Counted from the stretch's first letter, positions 36,610-46,068 are shown. The stretch: 64,000 nucleotides of DNA from Companilactobacillus kimchiensis (GCF_001438805.1 NZ_JQCF01000007.1:1-64000); one strand, 5' to 3'. Notes: generated by a model from the letters alone, not told the origin. Made by a program: numbers and translations.

Positions 36610-37935
36610 TTACATATGCTTGATGGGAAACTCCACAACAAATTCACTACCATGGGGTAAATTGTCTCGCACAGAAATAGTTCCATGATGGATATTAACA
36701 ATCTGGGTGGCAATTGCTAAGCCCAGTCCGTGACCACCACTGTTAGAGTTACGGGATTTATCGACACGATAGAAGCGACCAAAGATTTTAGCCTTCTCAC
36801 TATCGGCGATTCCAACACCGGTGTCAGAAATGATAAATTGATATTTTGAACCCTCAATTTGATCATAGATCTTGATGGTGCCATTTTTGGGGGTGTATTT
36901 CGTTGCATTATCTAATAGGATAATTAGCAATTGTTTGATCTTATCACGATCCAAGTAAAGCGTCGGATGATGATTTAAGCTAATTTGGAAAACTTTTGAC
37001 TGTGAATTAATAATATCCTTAAAAGGTTCGATTGGATCTTTTAAGAAAAATTCAGGAGTGGTCAATTCAAAATTAAATTTAGTTGTAGCTGAATCAGAGC
37101 GTGCTAAAACTAATAAGTTATTAGTTAAGGAATTGAGACGATTGACCTCGTCCAATGATACTGAGATAGCTTCAGCTTCATCAAGAATTGTTTTATTAGG
37201 TTTAGTCAGCATATACTCAAGTTTTCCTTGAATGATTGTCAACGGTGTCCTTAATTCATGGGCAGCATCATTAACAAATTCCGTCTGTTGTTTCCATGAT
37301 TTAATGATTGGTAACATATTTATTCGAGCTAAGAAATAAGAAATTATTAAAGCAATTATCCAGAAAATAAAGAAGGTAATGATTAGGATTTTTTCAAAAT
37401 TATTGATTGCTTGAATCTGGGTGTCGATATTTTGCATGATCAAAACATAATGACCCGCATACATCGGATTGTTATTTTTTTCGGAAACTTTGATTAACAT
37501 TGAACGGAAATTCATATTATTGATAATTAAGGTTTGTTTTTCGTTAAGAGCACGTTTATTTAGTTTAATATTTTTGAGTACTGAATAACGATTACCCAAA
37601 CTAGTTTTGTTTAATAATTTACCTTTATCATTAAAAACCAAAATTGAAGCTTGAAAGGGTGCTTTAGGATCAGGTTTATCAGTATTGGTTTGAAAATGAT
37701 CAGTCGGACCATGTGGATCGGGAATGACCCGCTTTTTCATATTGGGCTGTTTTTGAATCGAAACGACCTGATTCTTAATATCAGTATCAATACTCTTATA
37801 AGTGGAGGATTGAAAAAGATTAAAAATGATCAATCCTAAAGTCAGAAATAGGACCGCAAATGAAGCCATGATTGATAGAAAAAGTTTAAATTGTTGTCGC
37901 TGAGTAATTTTACTTTGCTTAGATTTCGTTTTCAT
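36610..37935 (-). CDS. Sensor histidine kinase, CiaH-like
   Basis: 441 aa. Two helices (about 17-41 and 182-203) flank an extracellular domain of about 140 residues. His226 in NDAAHELRTPLT is the phosphorylated residue, and the ATPase has N (LLDNATKYTP), G1 (DTGVGI), F (FGRFYR) and G2 (GGHGLGLAI) boxes. No HAMP domain is obvious. The gene overlaps the response regulator by 17 bases. The CiaH comparison rests on the architecture and on the CiaR-type operator next door; it has not been tested by alignment. Confidence 0.93.
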   Translation of the reverse strand: MKTKSKQSKITQRQQFKLFLSIMASFAVLFLTLGLIIFNLFQSSTYKSIDTDIKNQVVSIQKQPNMKKRVIPDPHGPTDHFQTNTDKPDPKAPFQASILVFNDKGKLLNKTSLGNRYSVLKNIKLNKRALNEKQTLIINNMNFRSMLIKVSEKNNNPMYAGHYVLIMQNIDTQIQAINNFEKILIITFFIFWIIALIISYFLARINMLPIIKSWKQQTEFVNDAAHELRTPLTIIQGKLEYMLTKPNKTILDEAEAISVSLDEVNRLNSLTNNLLVLARSDSATTKFNFELTTPEFFLKDPIEPFKDIINSQSKVFQISLNHHPTLYLDRDKIKQLLIILLDNATKYTPKNGTIKIYDQIEGSKYQFIISDTGVGIADSEKAKIFGRFYRVDKSRNSNSGGHGLGLAIATQIVNIHHGTISVRDNLPHGSEFVVEFPIKHM

Positions 37936-38611
37936 CTTGGAAAATATACCCGACGTTTCTGATAGTTCTGATCAAATTATCGTTTTTAGAAGGACGCAAT
38001 TTTTTACGTAAGTTACTCATATAAACCTCAACTACTGTAATAGAAGTATCAGAATCAAAGCCCCAAATACGTTCAAAGATTTGATCTTTAGTTAGAATAG
38101 TATTTTTATTCTGTAATAAGTAAACAAGTAGATCGTATTCCTTACCGTTCAATAAAACCTGTTGGTTGTCAGCGACAATAGCATGGTTGTTTAAGTTGAC
38201 CTCAAGATTTCTGATTTTTAAGGTAGAATCATCGGCTAAAACACCACTACGTTTCAATAAAGCCTTAACCCGGGCCTGTAATTCCTCACGGTGGAAAGGT
38301 TTGGTTAGGTAATCGTCTGCACCCAAGTTAAAGCCGTGAATCTTATCATCGATCTCAGCCTTAGCGGTCAGAATTAAAACAGGGGTATTGATATTATCAG
38401 CACGAATATTCTTTAAAACGTCGTAACCGTTCATTTCAGGCAACATTATATCGAGAACAATTAGATCATAAACGTCCTCAGTAGCTGCAAATTTACCACT
38501 TAAACCATCATTTTCAATGTCAACTTCTGAAAAATCTGATAAGAATGAGGCGATGTTATTAGCCAAATTCTCATCATCTTCAACTACTAAAACTCTAATA
38601 TTGTTTGGCAT
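37919..38611 (-). CDS. OmpR/PhoB-family response regulator, CiaR-like
   Basis: 230 aa. Receiver domain with EDD at 11-13, phospho-acceptor Asp54 in VLDIMLPEMNG, and Lys in LTKPFH. The C-terminal winged helix (about 130-226) includes KEYDLLVYLLQNKN, WGFDSDTSITVVEVYMSNLRKK and RTIRNVGYIF. AAAGGAGC precedes the ATG. The CiaR-box pattern 94 bp upstream suggests autoregulation and control of the divergent glycosyltransferase unit. Confidence 0.94.
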   Translation of the reverse strand: MPNNIRVLVVEDDENLANNIASFLSDFSEVDIENDGLSGKFAATEDVYDLIVLDIMLPEMNGYDVLKNIRADNINTPVLILTAKAEIDDKIHGFNLGADDYLTKPFHREELQARVKALLKRSGVLADDSTLKIRNLEVNLNNHAIVADNQQVLLNGKEYDLLVYLLQNKNTILTKDQIFERIWGFDSDTSITVVEVYMSNLRKKLRPSKNDNLIRTIRNVGYIFQDENEI

Positions 38612-38683
38612 AGTAAGCTCCTTTTATAAATTCTTTCTGATATATGGTCAATTAAAGTTCAGGAAGAATCAATTTCATTGATA

Positions 38684-38689
38684 ATTATA
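38684..38689 (-). promoter_or_regulatory. -10 box of the two-component operon
   Basis: TATAAT on the minus strand, 15 bp from the CiaR-type repeat, which takes the place of a -35 box. A second pair, TTGACC-17-TATAAA, lies closer to the gene but would start RNA inside the ribosome site. Confidence 0.5.
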
Positions 38690-38704
38690 AAGCATCTTTT
38701 TTGA

Positions 38705-38721
38705 TTTAAGCTTAATTTAAG
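38705..38721. promoter_or_regulatory. CiaR-type operator TTTAAG-N5-TTTAAG
   Basis: TTTAAG-cttaa-TTTAAG is an exact copy of the direct repeat known for streptococcal CiaR. A possible -10 (TAATCT, 38732-38737) follows 10 bp downstream toward the glycosyltransferase genes, the spacing reported for CiaR-activated promoters. It lies between the divergent regulator and target operons. Confidence 0.75.
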
Positions 38722-38769
38722 TTAGTTTGTCTAATCTTAGCCTTGTTGTTACGAAAGGAATTTGAACAG

Positions 38770-38856
38770 ATGAAAAATAATTTACAGTTAAAACCGATTT
38801 TACTTTCGATTTTAATCTACTCAATCATTTGTTTCTTTGTAAATATAGCTATTTAA
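38770..38856 (+). CDS. 28-residue membrane peptide leading the glycosyltransferase operon
   Basis: MKNNLQLKPILLS followed by ILIYSIICFFVNIAI: a short basic N terminus and one hydrophobic helix, then TAA. AAAGGA lies upstream of the ATG, and the stop codon is 16 bases before the next start. It is the first frame downstream of the CiaR-type promoter. It resembles small membrane peptides or leader peptides; function unknown, and expression is inferred from the ribosome site and position. Confidence 0.6.
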   Translation: MKNNLQLKPILLSILIYSIICFFVNIAI

Positions 38857-38872
38857 GGATAGGAGAAGATAA

Positions 38873-41299
38873 ATGATGGAATCAAAAGAACCAAATCGTG
38901 TTCAAAAAAATCAAAAATCTAGTTTTCTAAATAAGTTAAGCACTATTAAGTATGATTATTGGCTAATTGCCATTTTAATTTTGGCAGCTTTCTTGTACGC
39001 CTGGAATATCTGGGAGGCGGGTGAAGCCAATAATTTCTATACCGCTGCGATCGTCAGCATGACCAAGAGTTTTAAAAATTTCTGGTATGCCAGTTTTGAT
39101 CCAGCCGGATTTATTACAGTTGATAAACCACCGGTAGCTCTTTGGTTTATGACAATCAGTGCCAAGATATTTGGTGTTCACGGTTGGAGCGTCGTATTGC
39201 CGTCAATTCTGTTTGGAATTGGTTCGGTTTATCTAATCTATGCGATGGTTTCAAAACGTTTTGGTAGAATTCCTGCCAGAATATCAGCATTGATCATGAC
39301 TTTAACACCGATCGTAGTTGCTGATTCCAGAACTAATAATATGGATGCGACGTTAGTTTTCTTCCTATTACTATCTTTCTGGTTTGTTCAAAAGGCCGTT
39401 ATGAATCATCAACAGCGATATCTCTGGATCGGTTTCGCTTTAATTGGATTTTCATTCAATATTAAAATGTTACAAGCTTTCATGGTTTTACCAGCACTAT
39501 ATCTTTATTATTGGTTAGCCGCAGAGGTTAATTGGAAAAAGAAATTACTCCACTTATCGATTGCAACAGTTTTCTTAGCTGTTTTCACTTTGATTTGGCC
39601 AATGTCAGTTGATATGACTAATTCGTCCAAACGTCCTTATGAAGGTGGTTCCGAAACTAATTCAGCAATGGAACTGGCCTTTGGATATAACGGGACACAA
39701 CGATTACTTGGTCAAACGACTGGTACTGGTGGAGCTTTCCCTGGAATGGGTAATAGTTCTAAAAAGAGTAGTAAGTCAATGACACCACCGACTGGCAGCA
39801 AATCTAAGTCAGCTAGTGGAACTAAGTCAGCAACAAATGCACCCACACCACCTAGTGGTTCGAAGAAGAAATCCGCAACTGGAAATCCTCCGGCCAAACC
39901 ATCAGGTTCTAAAAAGGGTACTATGCCAACCGGAACAAAAGGTGGTCAACCAGGTAGCAATAAAGCTGCTGGTGGCGGTGCTGGAACTGGTGGTGGAGGC
40001 GGTGGTGCTTTCAACATTGGTACAGCCGGTCCCTTTAGATTATTGCAAAAAGAATTGGGTCCACAAATTAGTTGGCTAATGTTGTTAGCCGTCTTTGGAG
40101 TCATTTCTAGTTATGCCTACTTCAGAGGTTCTAAAATGAAGAAATGGTACGCTTTAACACCGCAAAGAAAAGATCTTTGGCTTTGGATCGGTTGGATGGT
40201 ACCAGTAGCTGGATTCTTCTCAGTTGCAAGTTTCTTCCACCCTTATTACACGATCATGTTAGCTCCAGCGATGGCCGTTCTAGCCGGAGTTGGAATTTAT
40301 ACGATGATTAAGCAGTGGCGTGAAAAGTCACCTTGGTCAATGCTGCTGCCGATTTCTATTTTAGCAACTAGTATTCTCCAAGCTTGGTATTTGACCGATT
40401 ATTATCCAACTTTAGCTTGGGTATTATTGATAGCTGGAATTATCATTTCGCTTCCACTATTCGTCTTACCATGGATCGCTATAAAACTTAAAAATAAACG
40501 TATCTGGTCAATCGTAGCCCTAATTATCGTAATGATTGCACCAACATGGTGGTCATTGACACCAACTTTAGCTGGTTCAAGTGATGGTATCCCTAGTGCC
40601 GGACCAAGCTTACTTTCAGCTGGTGGTGGCGGAGGTGGTATGGGAGATTCTCAGACTGATTCCACACTATTAAATTACGTTGAAAAGCATCAAGGTAAAG
40701 CCGAATATTTATTTGCCACTGATGATTCTAGTACGGCTGCTCCATATATCATTAAATCAGGCAAAGCCGTTATGGCGATGGGTGGTTTCAATGGTACGGA
40801 TGATGCAATTAGCTTGAAGCAATTTAAGAAACTTGTTAAAGAGGGCAAACTTAAATATTACTATTCAGGTGGTAAAACTGGTGGTTCCAATAATGAAATT
40901 GTTAGTTGGATCAAGAAACATGCTAAAAAAGTTTCACTAAGTAATAGTAGTACCCAAACTAATAATTCAAGTTCAGTCACAGTTTCATCAAAAACTAAAC
41001 AAACAAGTACAGCAAGTCAGGCTCCAACTGGTACTACTGCTCCGGGTTCAAACAGTGCTAAAACTGGTGCAACTCCACCTGCTAAACCAAGTGGAACTAA
41101 GACTGGTAATGCACCAACTGGAACTAAACCTTCAGGTACCAAAGCTCCAAGTGGATCAAAGAAGAAATTGACCACAGCACAACTCAAGAAAATGAAGAAA
41201 TCAGGTAAAACTGGTGCACCTTCTTCAATGGGTGGCGGCAAAATGGGTGGTCCAGGTCAATCTGGAACTCTCTATGACTTATCAAGTATCTATAAGTAA
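38873..41299 (+). CDS. GT39/ArnT-like membrane glycosyltransferase with low-complexity inserts
   Basis: 808 aa. A PMT/ArnT-type fold of about 12 helices with the first outer loop EAGEANNFYTAAI and VDKPPVALWF, like YkcB of Bacillus, which uses a polyprenyl-phosphate sugar. Two unusual segments, at about 283-375 and 690-800, consist mainly of Lys, Ser, Thr, Pro and Gly. Both contain variants of PPAKPSGTKTG and APTGTK. Both should be extracellular, before and after the last helices. AGGAG precedes the ATG; the partner GT2 gene follows after 22 bases. Confidence 0.88.
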   Translation: MMESKEPNRVQKNQKSSFLNKLSTIKYDYWLIAILILAAFLYAWNIWEAGEANNFYTAAIVSMTKSFKNFWYASFDPAGFITVDKPPVALWFMTISAKIFGVHGWSVVLPSILFGIGSVYLIYAMVSKRFGRIPARISALIMTLTPIVVADSRTNNMDATLVFFLLLSFWFVQKAVMNHQQRYLWIGFALIGFSFNIKMLQAFMVLPALYLYYWLAAEVNWKKKLLHLSIATVFLAVFTLIWPMSVDMTNSSKRPYEGGSETNSAMELAFGYNGTQRLLGQTTGTGGAFPGMGNSSKKSSKSMTPPTGSKSKSASGTKSATNAPTPPSGSKKKSATGNPPAKPSGSKKGTMPTGTKGGQPGSNKAAGGGAGTGGGGGGAFNIGTAGPFRLLQKELGPQISWLMLLAVFGVISSYAYFRGSKMKKWYALTPQRKDLWLWIGWMVPVAGFFSVASFFHPYYTIMLAPAMAVLAGVGIYTMIKQWREKSPWSMLLPISILATSILQAWYLTDYYPTLAWVLLIAGIIISLPLFVLPWIAIKLKNKRIWSIVALIIVMIAPTWWSLTPTLAGSSDGIPSAGPSLLSAGGGGGGMGDSQTDSTLLNYVEKHQGKAEYLFATDDSSTAAPYIIKSGKAVMAMGGFNGTDDAISLKQFKKLVKEGKLKYYYSGGKTGGSNNEIVSWIKKHAKKVSLSNSSTQTNNSSSVTVSSKTKQTSTASQAPTGTTAPGSNSAKTGATPPAKPSGTKTGNAPTGTKPSGTKAPSGSKKKLTTAQLKKMKKSGKTGAPSSMGGGKMGGPGQSGTLYDLSSIYK

Positions 41300-41321
41300 C
41301 CAATGAAAGGAACATTTGCTT

Positions 41322-42290
41322 ATGAAAAATCAATTGATCTCAATTGTTCTACCAGTTTTTAATGAAGAGGCCGGCATTCAGGCAACAATTGATACCTTAT
41401 TAAATTATATTGAACAACAAGAGGAACGTTATGAATTGGTTTTTGTCGACGATGGTTCCAAAGATAAATCAGCCGCCATTATCAATCATGCGATTTCTCA
41501 ACATGATAATATAAAGTTAGTTGAATTCTCACGAAACTTTGGCCACCAACTGGCTATTACAGCTGGGCTAGAATATACCAAGGGGGATGCAGTCGTCGTA
41601 ATGGATGCTGATTTGCAAGATCCACCAGAAGTTATCCCCCAAATGATTGAGAAGTGGCACGAAGGTTATGAGATTGTCTACGGTAAGAGAATGCAGCGCG
41701 ATGGTGAAACAATCTTTAAGAAATTTACAGCTAAGATGTTTTATCGAACATTCAAAAAATTAGCAACAATCGATATGCCATTGGATGTGGGTGATTTTCG
41801 ATTGATGGATCGTAAAGCAGTTCATCAATTAGTTAAACTACATGAACAAGATCCGTTCGTCCGTGGTCAAGTTACTTGGATCGGCTTTAAGCAGACGAGT
41901 GTTCAATATCATCGTCAGGAAAGAATTGCTGGTGAGACTAAATATCCACTTTCTAAAATGATTCAATTGGCCTTAGATGGAATCACGTCTTTCTCAATGA
42001 AACCTTTACGTTTTGTCAATATTTTTTCCATCGTGCCTTTTGTCAGTGGCGTCTTTTCACTAGGGTATTTAATCGCTAGTGGAAACTACAGTTTAGCTTC
42101 AGTTGGAGTGACCGTACTCTTATTTACCTTAGGTTTGTTGATGCTGTCGATTGGGATATTGGGCAGTTATCTGGGTCGAGTTTTAGATCAGGTTAACAAT
42201 CGTCCTCGTTTCATTGTTAGTAAGACAGAGGGGTTTCAAGAGCGAAATAAAGGCATCCACGACTTCTCAGCCCGTCAAATGAATAATTAA
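41322..42290 (+). CDS. GT2 polyprenyl-phosphate glycosyltransferase (GtrB/YkcC type)
   Basis: 322 aa. GT-A domain with IVLPVFNEEAGI, FVDDGSKD, the DxD-containing MDADLQDPPE and the acceptor segment DVGDFRLMDR, then two C-terminal helices (about 230-255 and 263-290). This class charges undecaprenyl phosphate with a sugar on the inner face, to be used outside by a GT39-like partner, here the preceding gene. ATG at 41322 follows AAAGGAA. Confidence 0.93.
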   Translation: MKNQLISIVLPVFNEEAGIQATIDTLLNYIEQQEERYELVFVDDGSKDKSAAIINHAISQHDNIKLVEFSRNFGHQLAITAGLEYTKGDAVVVMDADLQDPPEVIPQMIEKWHEGYEIVYGKRMQRDGETIFKKFTAKMFYRTFKKLATIDMPLDVGDFRLMDRKAVHQLVKLHEQDPFVRGQVTWIGFKQTSVQYHRQERIAGETKYPLSKMIQLALDGITSFSMKPLRFVNIFSIVPFVSGVFSLGYLIASGNYSLASVGVTVLLFTLGLLMLSIGILGSYLGRVLDQVNNRPRFIVSKTEGFQERNKGIHDFSARQMNN

Positions 42291-42440
42291 TAATATAAAA
42301 ATTAGTCTTTTATACTCAAAAAGTTTTCACACTTTTTAAATTCGATTTAATGTGTTACAGTAATGGTAAATTTGATAGCTATAAAGTTGTTTGATGGACA
42401 ACGGTTTCTTATCAAATTGAACATGAACTATCCCATTCAT

Positions 42441-42483
42441 AAAAAGAAGTTGACGAACACCCAGTCGCCAACTTCTTTTTTTT
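42441..42483 (+). terminator. Terminator of the glycosyltransferase operon
   Basis: AAAAGAAGTTG and CAACTTCTTTT pair, followed by a T run, 150 bp after the stop codon. The stretch between (42291-42440) shows no gene I trust; a 67-codon frame at 42363 has no ribosome site and runs through this terminator. Confidence 0.85.
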
Positions 42484-42532
42484 GTGTTAAAGAATCACTT
42501 ATATGGTTATATAAATTATTTAAAATGACCGA

Positions 42533-42579
42533 TTATAAAAGGACCTCTATTTCACAATCTCTGTGAAGTAGGGGTCCTT
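42533..42579 (-). terminator. Terminator of guaC, bidirectional
   Basis: AAGGACC...TTCACA and TGTGAA...GGTCCTT pair on both strands, and the minus-strand copy ends in TTTTATA after the guaC stop codon. Confidence 0.82.
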
Positions 42580-42584
42580 AGTTT

Positions 42585-43562
42585 TTAATATACGTCACCA
42601 TTATAAATGGAATTTTTAACAATTACATAGTCAACTTTGCGAAGTGATTGTAGATCTTTACCACCAGCATAAGAAATGGATGATTGTAAATCTTGTTTCA
42701 TCTCATTCAAGGTATCCATGATTTCCCCCTTATAAGGAATCAGCATGCGTTTACCTTCGACATTTTTATATTCACCTTTTTGATATTGAGAAGCAGAACC
42801 ATAATAGGCTTTATATTTTTGACCATCTTTTTCGATAATCTTACCAGGAGATTCCTTGTGTCCAGCTAATAATGAACCAATCATTACCATATCAGCTCCA
42901 AAACGGACTGATTTAGCGATGTCGCCGTCATTTCGAACACCACCATCAGCAATAATGGGTTTACTAGCGGCCTTGGCACAGAGTCTAATAGCAGCCAATT
43001 GCCAACCACCAGTACCGAAACCGGTTTTTAACTTGGTGATACAAACTTTACCAGGTCCAATACCAACCTTAGTAGCATCAGCACCAGCATTTTCTAGTTC
43101 ACGGACGGCTTCTGGAGTGCCGACATTACCAGCAATTAAGAAGGATGTTGGGAGATTCTTTTTGATATGTTTGATCATCTCAATGACCCGATCACTGTGA
43201 CCATGAGCCACGTCGATAGTAATATAATCTGGTTTTAGATTCTCAGTGACTAATTCATCAATAAAGTTAAATTCATCTTTCTTGATACCGACACTGATTG
43301 AGGTAAATAAGTGTTTTAGATTCATAGTTTTAATAAAATCGATTCTTTTTTCTGGTTGAAAACGGTGCATAACGTAGAAAAAACCATCAGCAGCTAACTT
43401 TTCAGCTAAGTTTTCATCGATAATTGTCTGCATATTGGCAGGAACAACCGGAATCTTGAATGTTTTTGGACCGAATTTGATACTAGTATCGCATTCTGAA
43501 CGGCTATCAACGATACATTTATTCGGTATTAGTTGGATATCTTCATAATCAAATACTTGCAT
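42585..43562 (-). CDS. guaC: GMP reductase
   Basis: Converts GMP to IMP with NADPH, linking guanine and adenine pools. IMPDH-like TIM barrel of 325 aa without CBS domains. Catalytic Cys in GPGKVCITK, the NADPH/IMP segments [15 protein letters not shown] and [15 protein letters not shown]. The bacterial type 2 form. A pair of possible PurBoxes lies just upstream. Confidence 0.95.
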   Translation of the reverse strand: MQVFDYEDIQLIPNKCIVDSRSECDTSIKFGPKTFKIPVVPANMQTIIDENLAEKLAADGFFYVMHRFQPEKRIDFIKTMNLKHLFTSISVGIKKDEFNFIDELVTENLKPDYITIDVAHGHSDRVIEMIKHIKKNLPTSFLIAGNVGTPEAVRELENAGADATKVGIGPGKVCITKLKTGFGTGGWQLAAIRLCAKAASKPIIADGGVRNDGDIAKSVRFGADMVMIGSLLAGHKESPGKIIEKDGQKYKAYYGSASQYQKGEYKNVEGKRMLIPYKGEIMDTLNEMKQDLQSSISYAGGKDLQSLRKVDYVIVKNSIYNGDVY

Positions 43563-43580
43563 TTAATATACACTCCATTA

Positions 43581-43622
43581 ATTACGAACAATTATTATTT
43601 TTATATTCAATTTCGTTCGTAT
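43581..43622. promoter_or_regulatory. Candidate PurR operator upstream of guaC
   Basis: ATTACGAACAAT and, inverted, ATTTCGTTCGTA have the CGAAC core of Gram-positive PurBoxes, with 25 bp between cores (22-23 is usual). Control of guaC by PurR would fit its role, but the match is imperfect. Confidence 0.4.
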
Positions 43623-43754
43623 CTACAATTTAACTGGAAATGATTAAGAAGTCAAATTAAAATTGCTAATATTATGATTTAATATGATAGAATTTTCTTA
43701 TACAATAATATTTGTAACAAGTATTGGAAATTTTGCAAAACAAAATGAAAATAT

Positions 43755-43783
43755 TTGACACTAATACACGGAATTGGTATTAT
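43755..43783 (+). promoter_or_regulatory. Promoter of glnA
   Basis: TTGACA and TATTAT are exactly 17 bp apart, 85 bp before the glnA start. I looked for a GlnR site (TGTNA-N7-TNACA) in the 306-bp gap and found no convincing one. Confidence 0.75.
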
Positions 43784-43868
43784 CATCTTATTATTAATAG
43801 AACGGTATATTAATAACGTTTATTAGTGACTCTCAAAAAATCGGTATATCCAATAGGAGTGGTTAAAA

Positions 43869-45197
43869 GTGCAACAGTATACTGCAGAAGATATTACAAA
43901 AATGGTTAAAGATGAAAACGTCGAATTTATTTGTTTGATGTTTACAGATATTAACGGAATTATCAAGAATGTAGAAGTTCCCGTATCTCAACTTGATAAA
44001 GTTTTAGCAAACAAAACTACTTTCGATGGTTCATCAATTGATGGATTCACACGTATTGAAGAAAGTGACATGCTATTACATCCCGATTTATCAACTTGGT
44101 TAATTTTCCCATGGGGAGAAGAACACGGTAAGGTTGCTCGTTTGATCTGTGATATTTACAAGACCGACGGTACACCATTTGAAGGTGATCCTCGTGTTAA
44201 CCTTCAAAGAATTATCAAGAAGATGCACGATATGGGTTACACACACTTCAATATCGGACCAGAACCAGAATTTTTCCTATTTAATACAGATGAACATGGC
44301 AATCCAACTTTACATCTAAATGATGATGGTAGTTACTTTGACTTTTCACCTGTCGACTTGGGCGTTAATGTTCGTAAGGATATCGTTTTAGGATTAGAAC
44401 AAATGGGCTTTGAAGTTGAAGCTAGTCACCATGAGGTTGCCCCAGGACAACAAGAAATTGATTTCAAATATCAAGATGCACTACAAGCGGCTGACAGTAT
44501 CGAAACATTCAAGTTAGTTGTTAAGACTATTGCAAGAAAACATGGTTTGTATGCAACCTTTATGCCAAAGCCTATGCAAGGTATTAATGGTTCAGGGATG
44601 CACATTAACATGTCACTCTTTAATGGCGACGACAATATTTTTGATGATGAAAATGATATGTTATCAGATACAGCTAAGCAATTCTTGAGTGGCGTTTTGA
44701 AACATGCTCGTGCTTTGACAGCCGTTAACAATCCAACTGTTAACTCATATAAACGTTTAGTACCAGGTTTTGAAGCTCCAACTTACATTGCCTGGTCAAG
44801 TAAAAACCGTTCACCATTAATACGTGTACCTGCTGCAAAGGGTAAGGCCAAGCGTATTGAAATGAGAAGTGTTGATCCAACAACTAATCCATATCTTGCA
44901 ATTGCATGTATTCTTGATGCTGGACTTGATGGTATTAAGAGTAATTACGATCTTATGCCAGAAGTTAAAGATAATATTTACGAAATGTCAGAAGACAAAC
45001 GTCGTGAAGAGGGAATTATTGATCTACCATCTACCTTACACAACTCCTTGAAAGCACTACGTAAGGATGATTACGTTCAACAATCCCTTGGTACAGGCTT
45101 GACTAACAGTTTCTTTGCTGCTAAGAATGCTGAATGGGCTAGATATCAACAAACAGTTTCTCAATGGGAAAGAGATACTTATATGTCTCAATACTAA
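43869..45197 (+). CDS. glnA: Glutamine synthetase, type I
   Basis: ATP-dependent ammonia assimilation. 442 aa with the N-terminal [12 protein letters not shown] loop, [11 protein letters not shown] carrying metal-ligand glutamates, [27 protein letters not shown] and the NRSPLIRVP segment. The short form without the adenylylation insert indicates the GSI-alpha type of Firmicutes, which is feedback-inhibited. The start codon is GTG with AGGAG 9 bases upstream. glnR, often the preceding gene in this group, is not next to it. Confidence 0.97.
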   Translation: MQQYTAEDITKMVKDENVEFICLMFTDINGIIKNVEVPVSQLDKVLANKTTFDGSSIDGFTRIEESDMLLHPDLSTWLIFPWGEEHGKVARLICDIYKTDGTPFEGDPRVNLQRIIKKMHDMGYTHFNIGPEPEFFLFNTDEHGNPTLHLNDDGSYFDFSPVDLGVNVRKDIVLGLEQMGFEVEASHHEVAPGQQEIDFKYQDALQAADSIETFKLVVKTIARKHGLYATFMPKPMQGINGSGMHINMSLFNGDDNIFDDENDMLSDTAKQFLSGVLKHARALTAVNNPTVNSYKRLVPGFEAPTYIAWSSKNRSPLIRVPAAKGKAKRIEMRSVDPTTNPYLAIACILDAGLDGIKSNYDLMPEVKDNIYEMSEDKRREEGIIDLPSTLHNSLKALRKDDYVQQSLGTGLTNSFFAAKNAEWARYQQTVSQWERDTYMSQY

Positions 45198-45208
45198 TTT
45201 TAAATTAG

Positions 45209-45247
45209 AAATACTCTTGGGTTTTGACAACTCAGGAGTATTTTTTT
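45209..45247 (+). terminator. Terminator of glnA
   Basis: ATACTCTTGGGT and ACTCAGGAGTAT pair with G-T wobbles, followed by seven T residues. Confidence 0.85.
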
Positions 45248-45309
45248 GTGTCGCTAGGTAATATAATGATAGTGGTTACATAAAAATATTTATGTAGGAG
45301 GCAAGCATC

Positions 45310-46068
45310 ATGACCATTAATTCAGAATTTTCCAAAATTTTCGAAGACAGTGGTTTGAATAGACAAGAACTTACTCAGAAACTGGGGGTCTCTGAGCAGG
45401 AAGTAATGATGTTACAAGCAGGAACCTTATATCCTAATGATAAATTACGACAATCAATCTATGATTTAGTCCCTGAAAAACGTTCACTAAGAAAATTTGA
45501 ATCAAAATTTGAAACAGGACAACTCGTTGGAAATAAAGTCAGTTTTACTAGGACTGCTTTTACGATTGTTTTTATTATTTTTATTAGCGCTCTATTTACT
45601 GGATTTGGTTATCAACCAATGTGGGTTCTTAGTCTAGTTTTAGTATTAGGAATAGGTTTGACATTGCCAGCCTGTTTTCATTCCTACTGGATTATTAAAA
45701 ATGATCGGATTGAAACAGATGATTTTAACCAATATGATTTTATAAAAATTTTTCAATTATTGGGGTTAGTTTCAAAAAAACAGGCTACGTACAAATATGA
45801 TCAAATAAAAAAGGCCAGTCTAGAATATAAACTGCATACCAGAATCAGCCCATTTGATATTCAGGCCGACTATTTTAGAATAAATTTAACCTTACAAAAT
45901 AATGAAATAATTTCTTTAGGAATCGATAGTAAATTAGCCACCGATTTATCTGATTTTATTAGTTTGTTAAATCATCAAGGTATTAATGTCAGTGATCAGC
46001 AACAAGTCTTACAAGTTATTGATCACGGTGAAAATCTCTTTGAACATTTTAATGCCAGTTTGAATTAA
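45310..46068 (+). CDS. HTH-domain protein with two transmembrane helices, unknown function
   Basis: 252 aa. Residues 1-55 look like an XRE-type helix-turn-helix (LNRQELTQKLGVSEQEVMMLQ). Two hydrophobic helices at about 78-97 and 102-123 follow, and the rest is a soluble domain without a motif I know. A DNA-binding head on a membrane anchor suggests a membrane-tied regulator, which is inference. AGGAGG precedes the ATG. Confidence 0.72.
   Translation: MTINSEFSKIFEDSGLNRQELTQKLGVSEQEVMMLQAGTLYPNDKLRQSIYDLVPEKRSLRKFESKFETGQLVGNKVSFTRTAFTIVFIIFISALFTGFGYQPMWVLSLVLVLGIGLTLPACFHSYWIIKNDRIETDDFNQYDFIKIFQLLGLVSKKQATYKYDQIKKASLEYKLHTRISPFDIQADYFRINLTLQNNEIISLGIDSKLATDLSDFISLLNHQGINVSDQQQVLQVIDHGENLFEHFNASLN

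Noticed and set aside
38621-38653. TTGACC-17-TATAAA as promoter of the response regulator
   Set aside because: Good consensus, but RNA would start within or after AGGAG, leaving no usable ribosome site; the TATAAT at 38684 is preferred.
39712-39897. Minus-strand and +1 frames over the low-complexity part of the GT39-like gene
   Set aside because: They arise from the repetitive codons of the insert; no start signals.
42363-42566. 67-codon frame after the GT2 gene
   Set aside because: No ribosome site, and it runs through a strong terminator and part of the guaC terminator.
43563-43868. GlnR sites before glnA
   Set aside because: No segment fits TGTNA-N7-TNACA; TACAA-TAATAT-TTGTA at 43702-43717 has the wrong layout.
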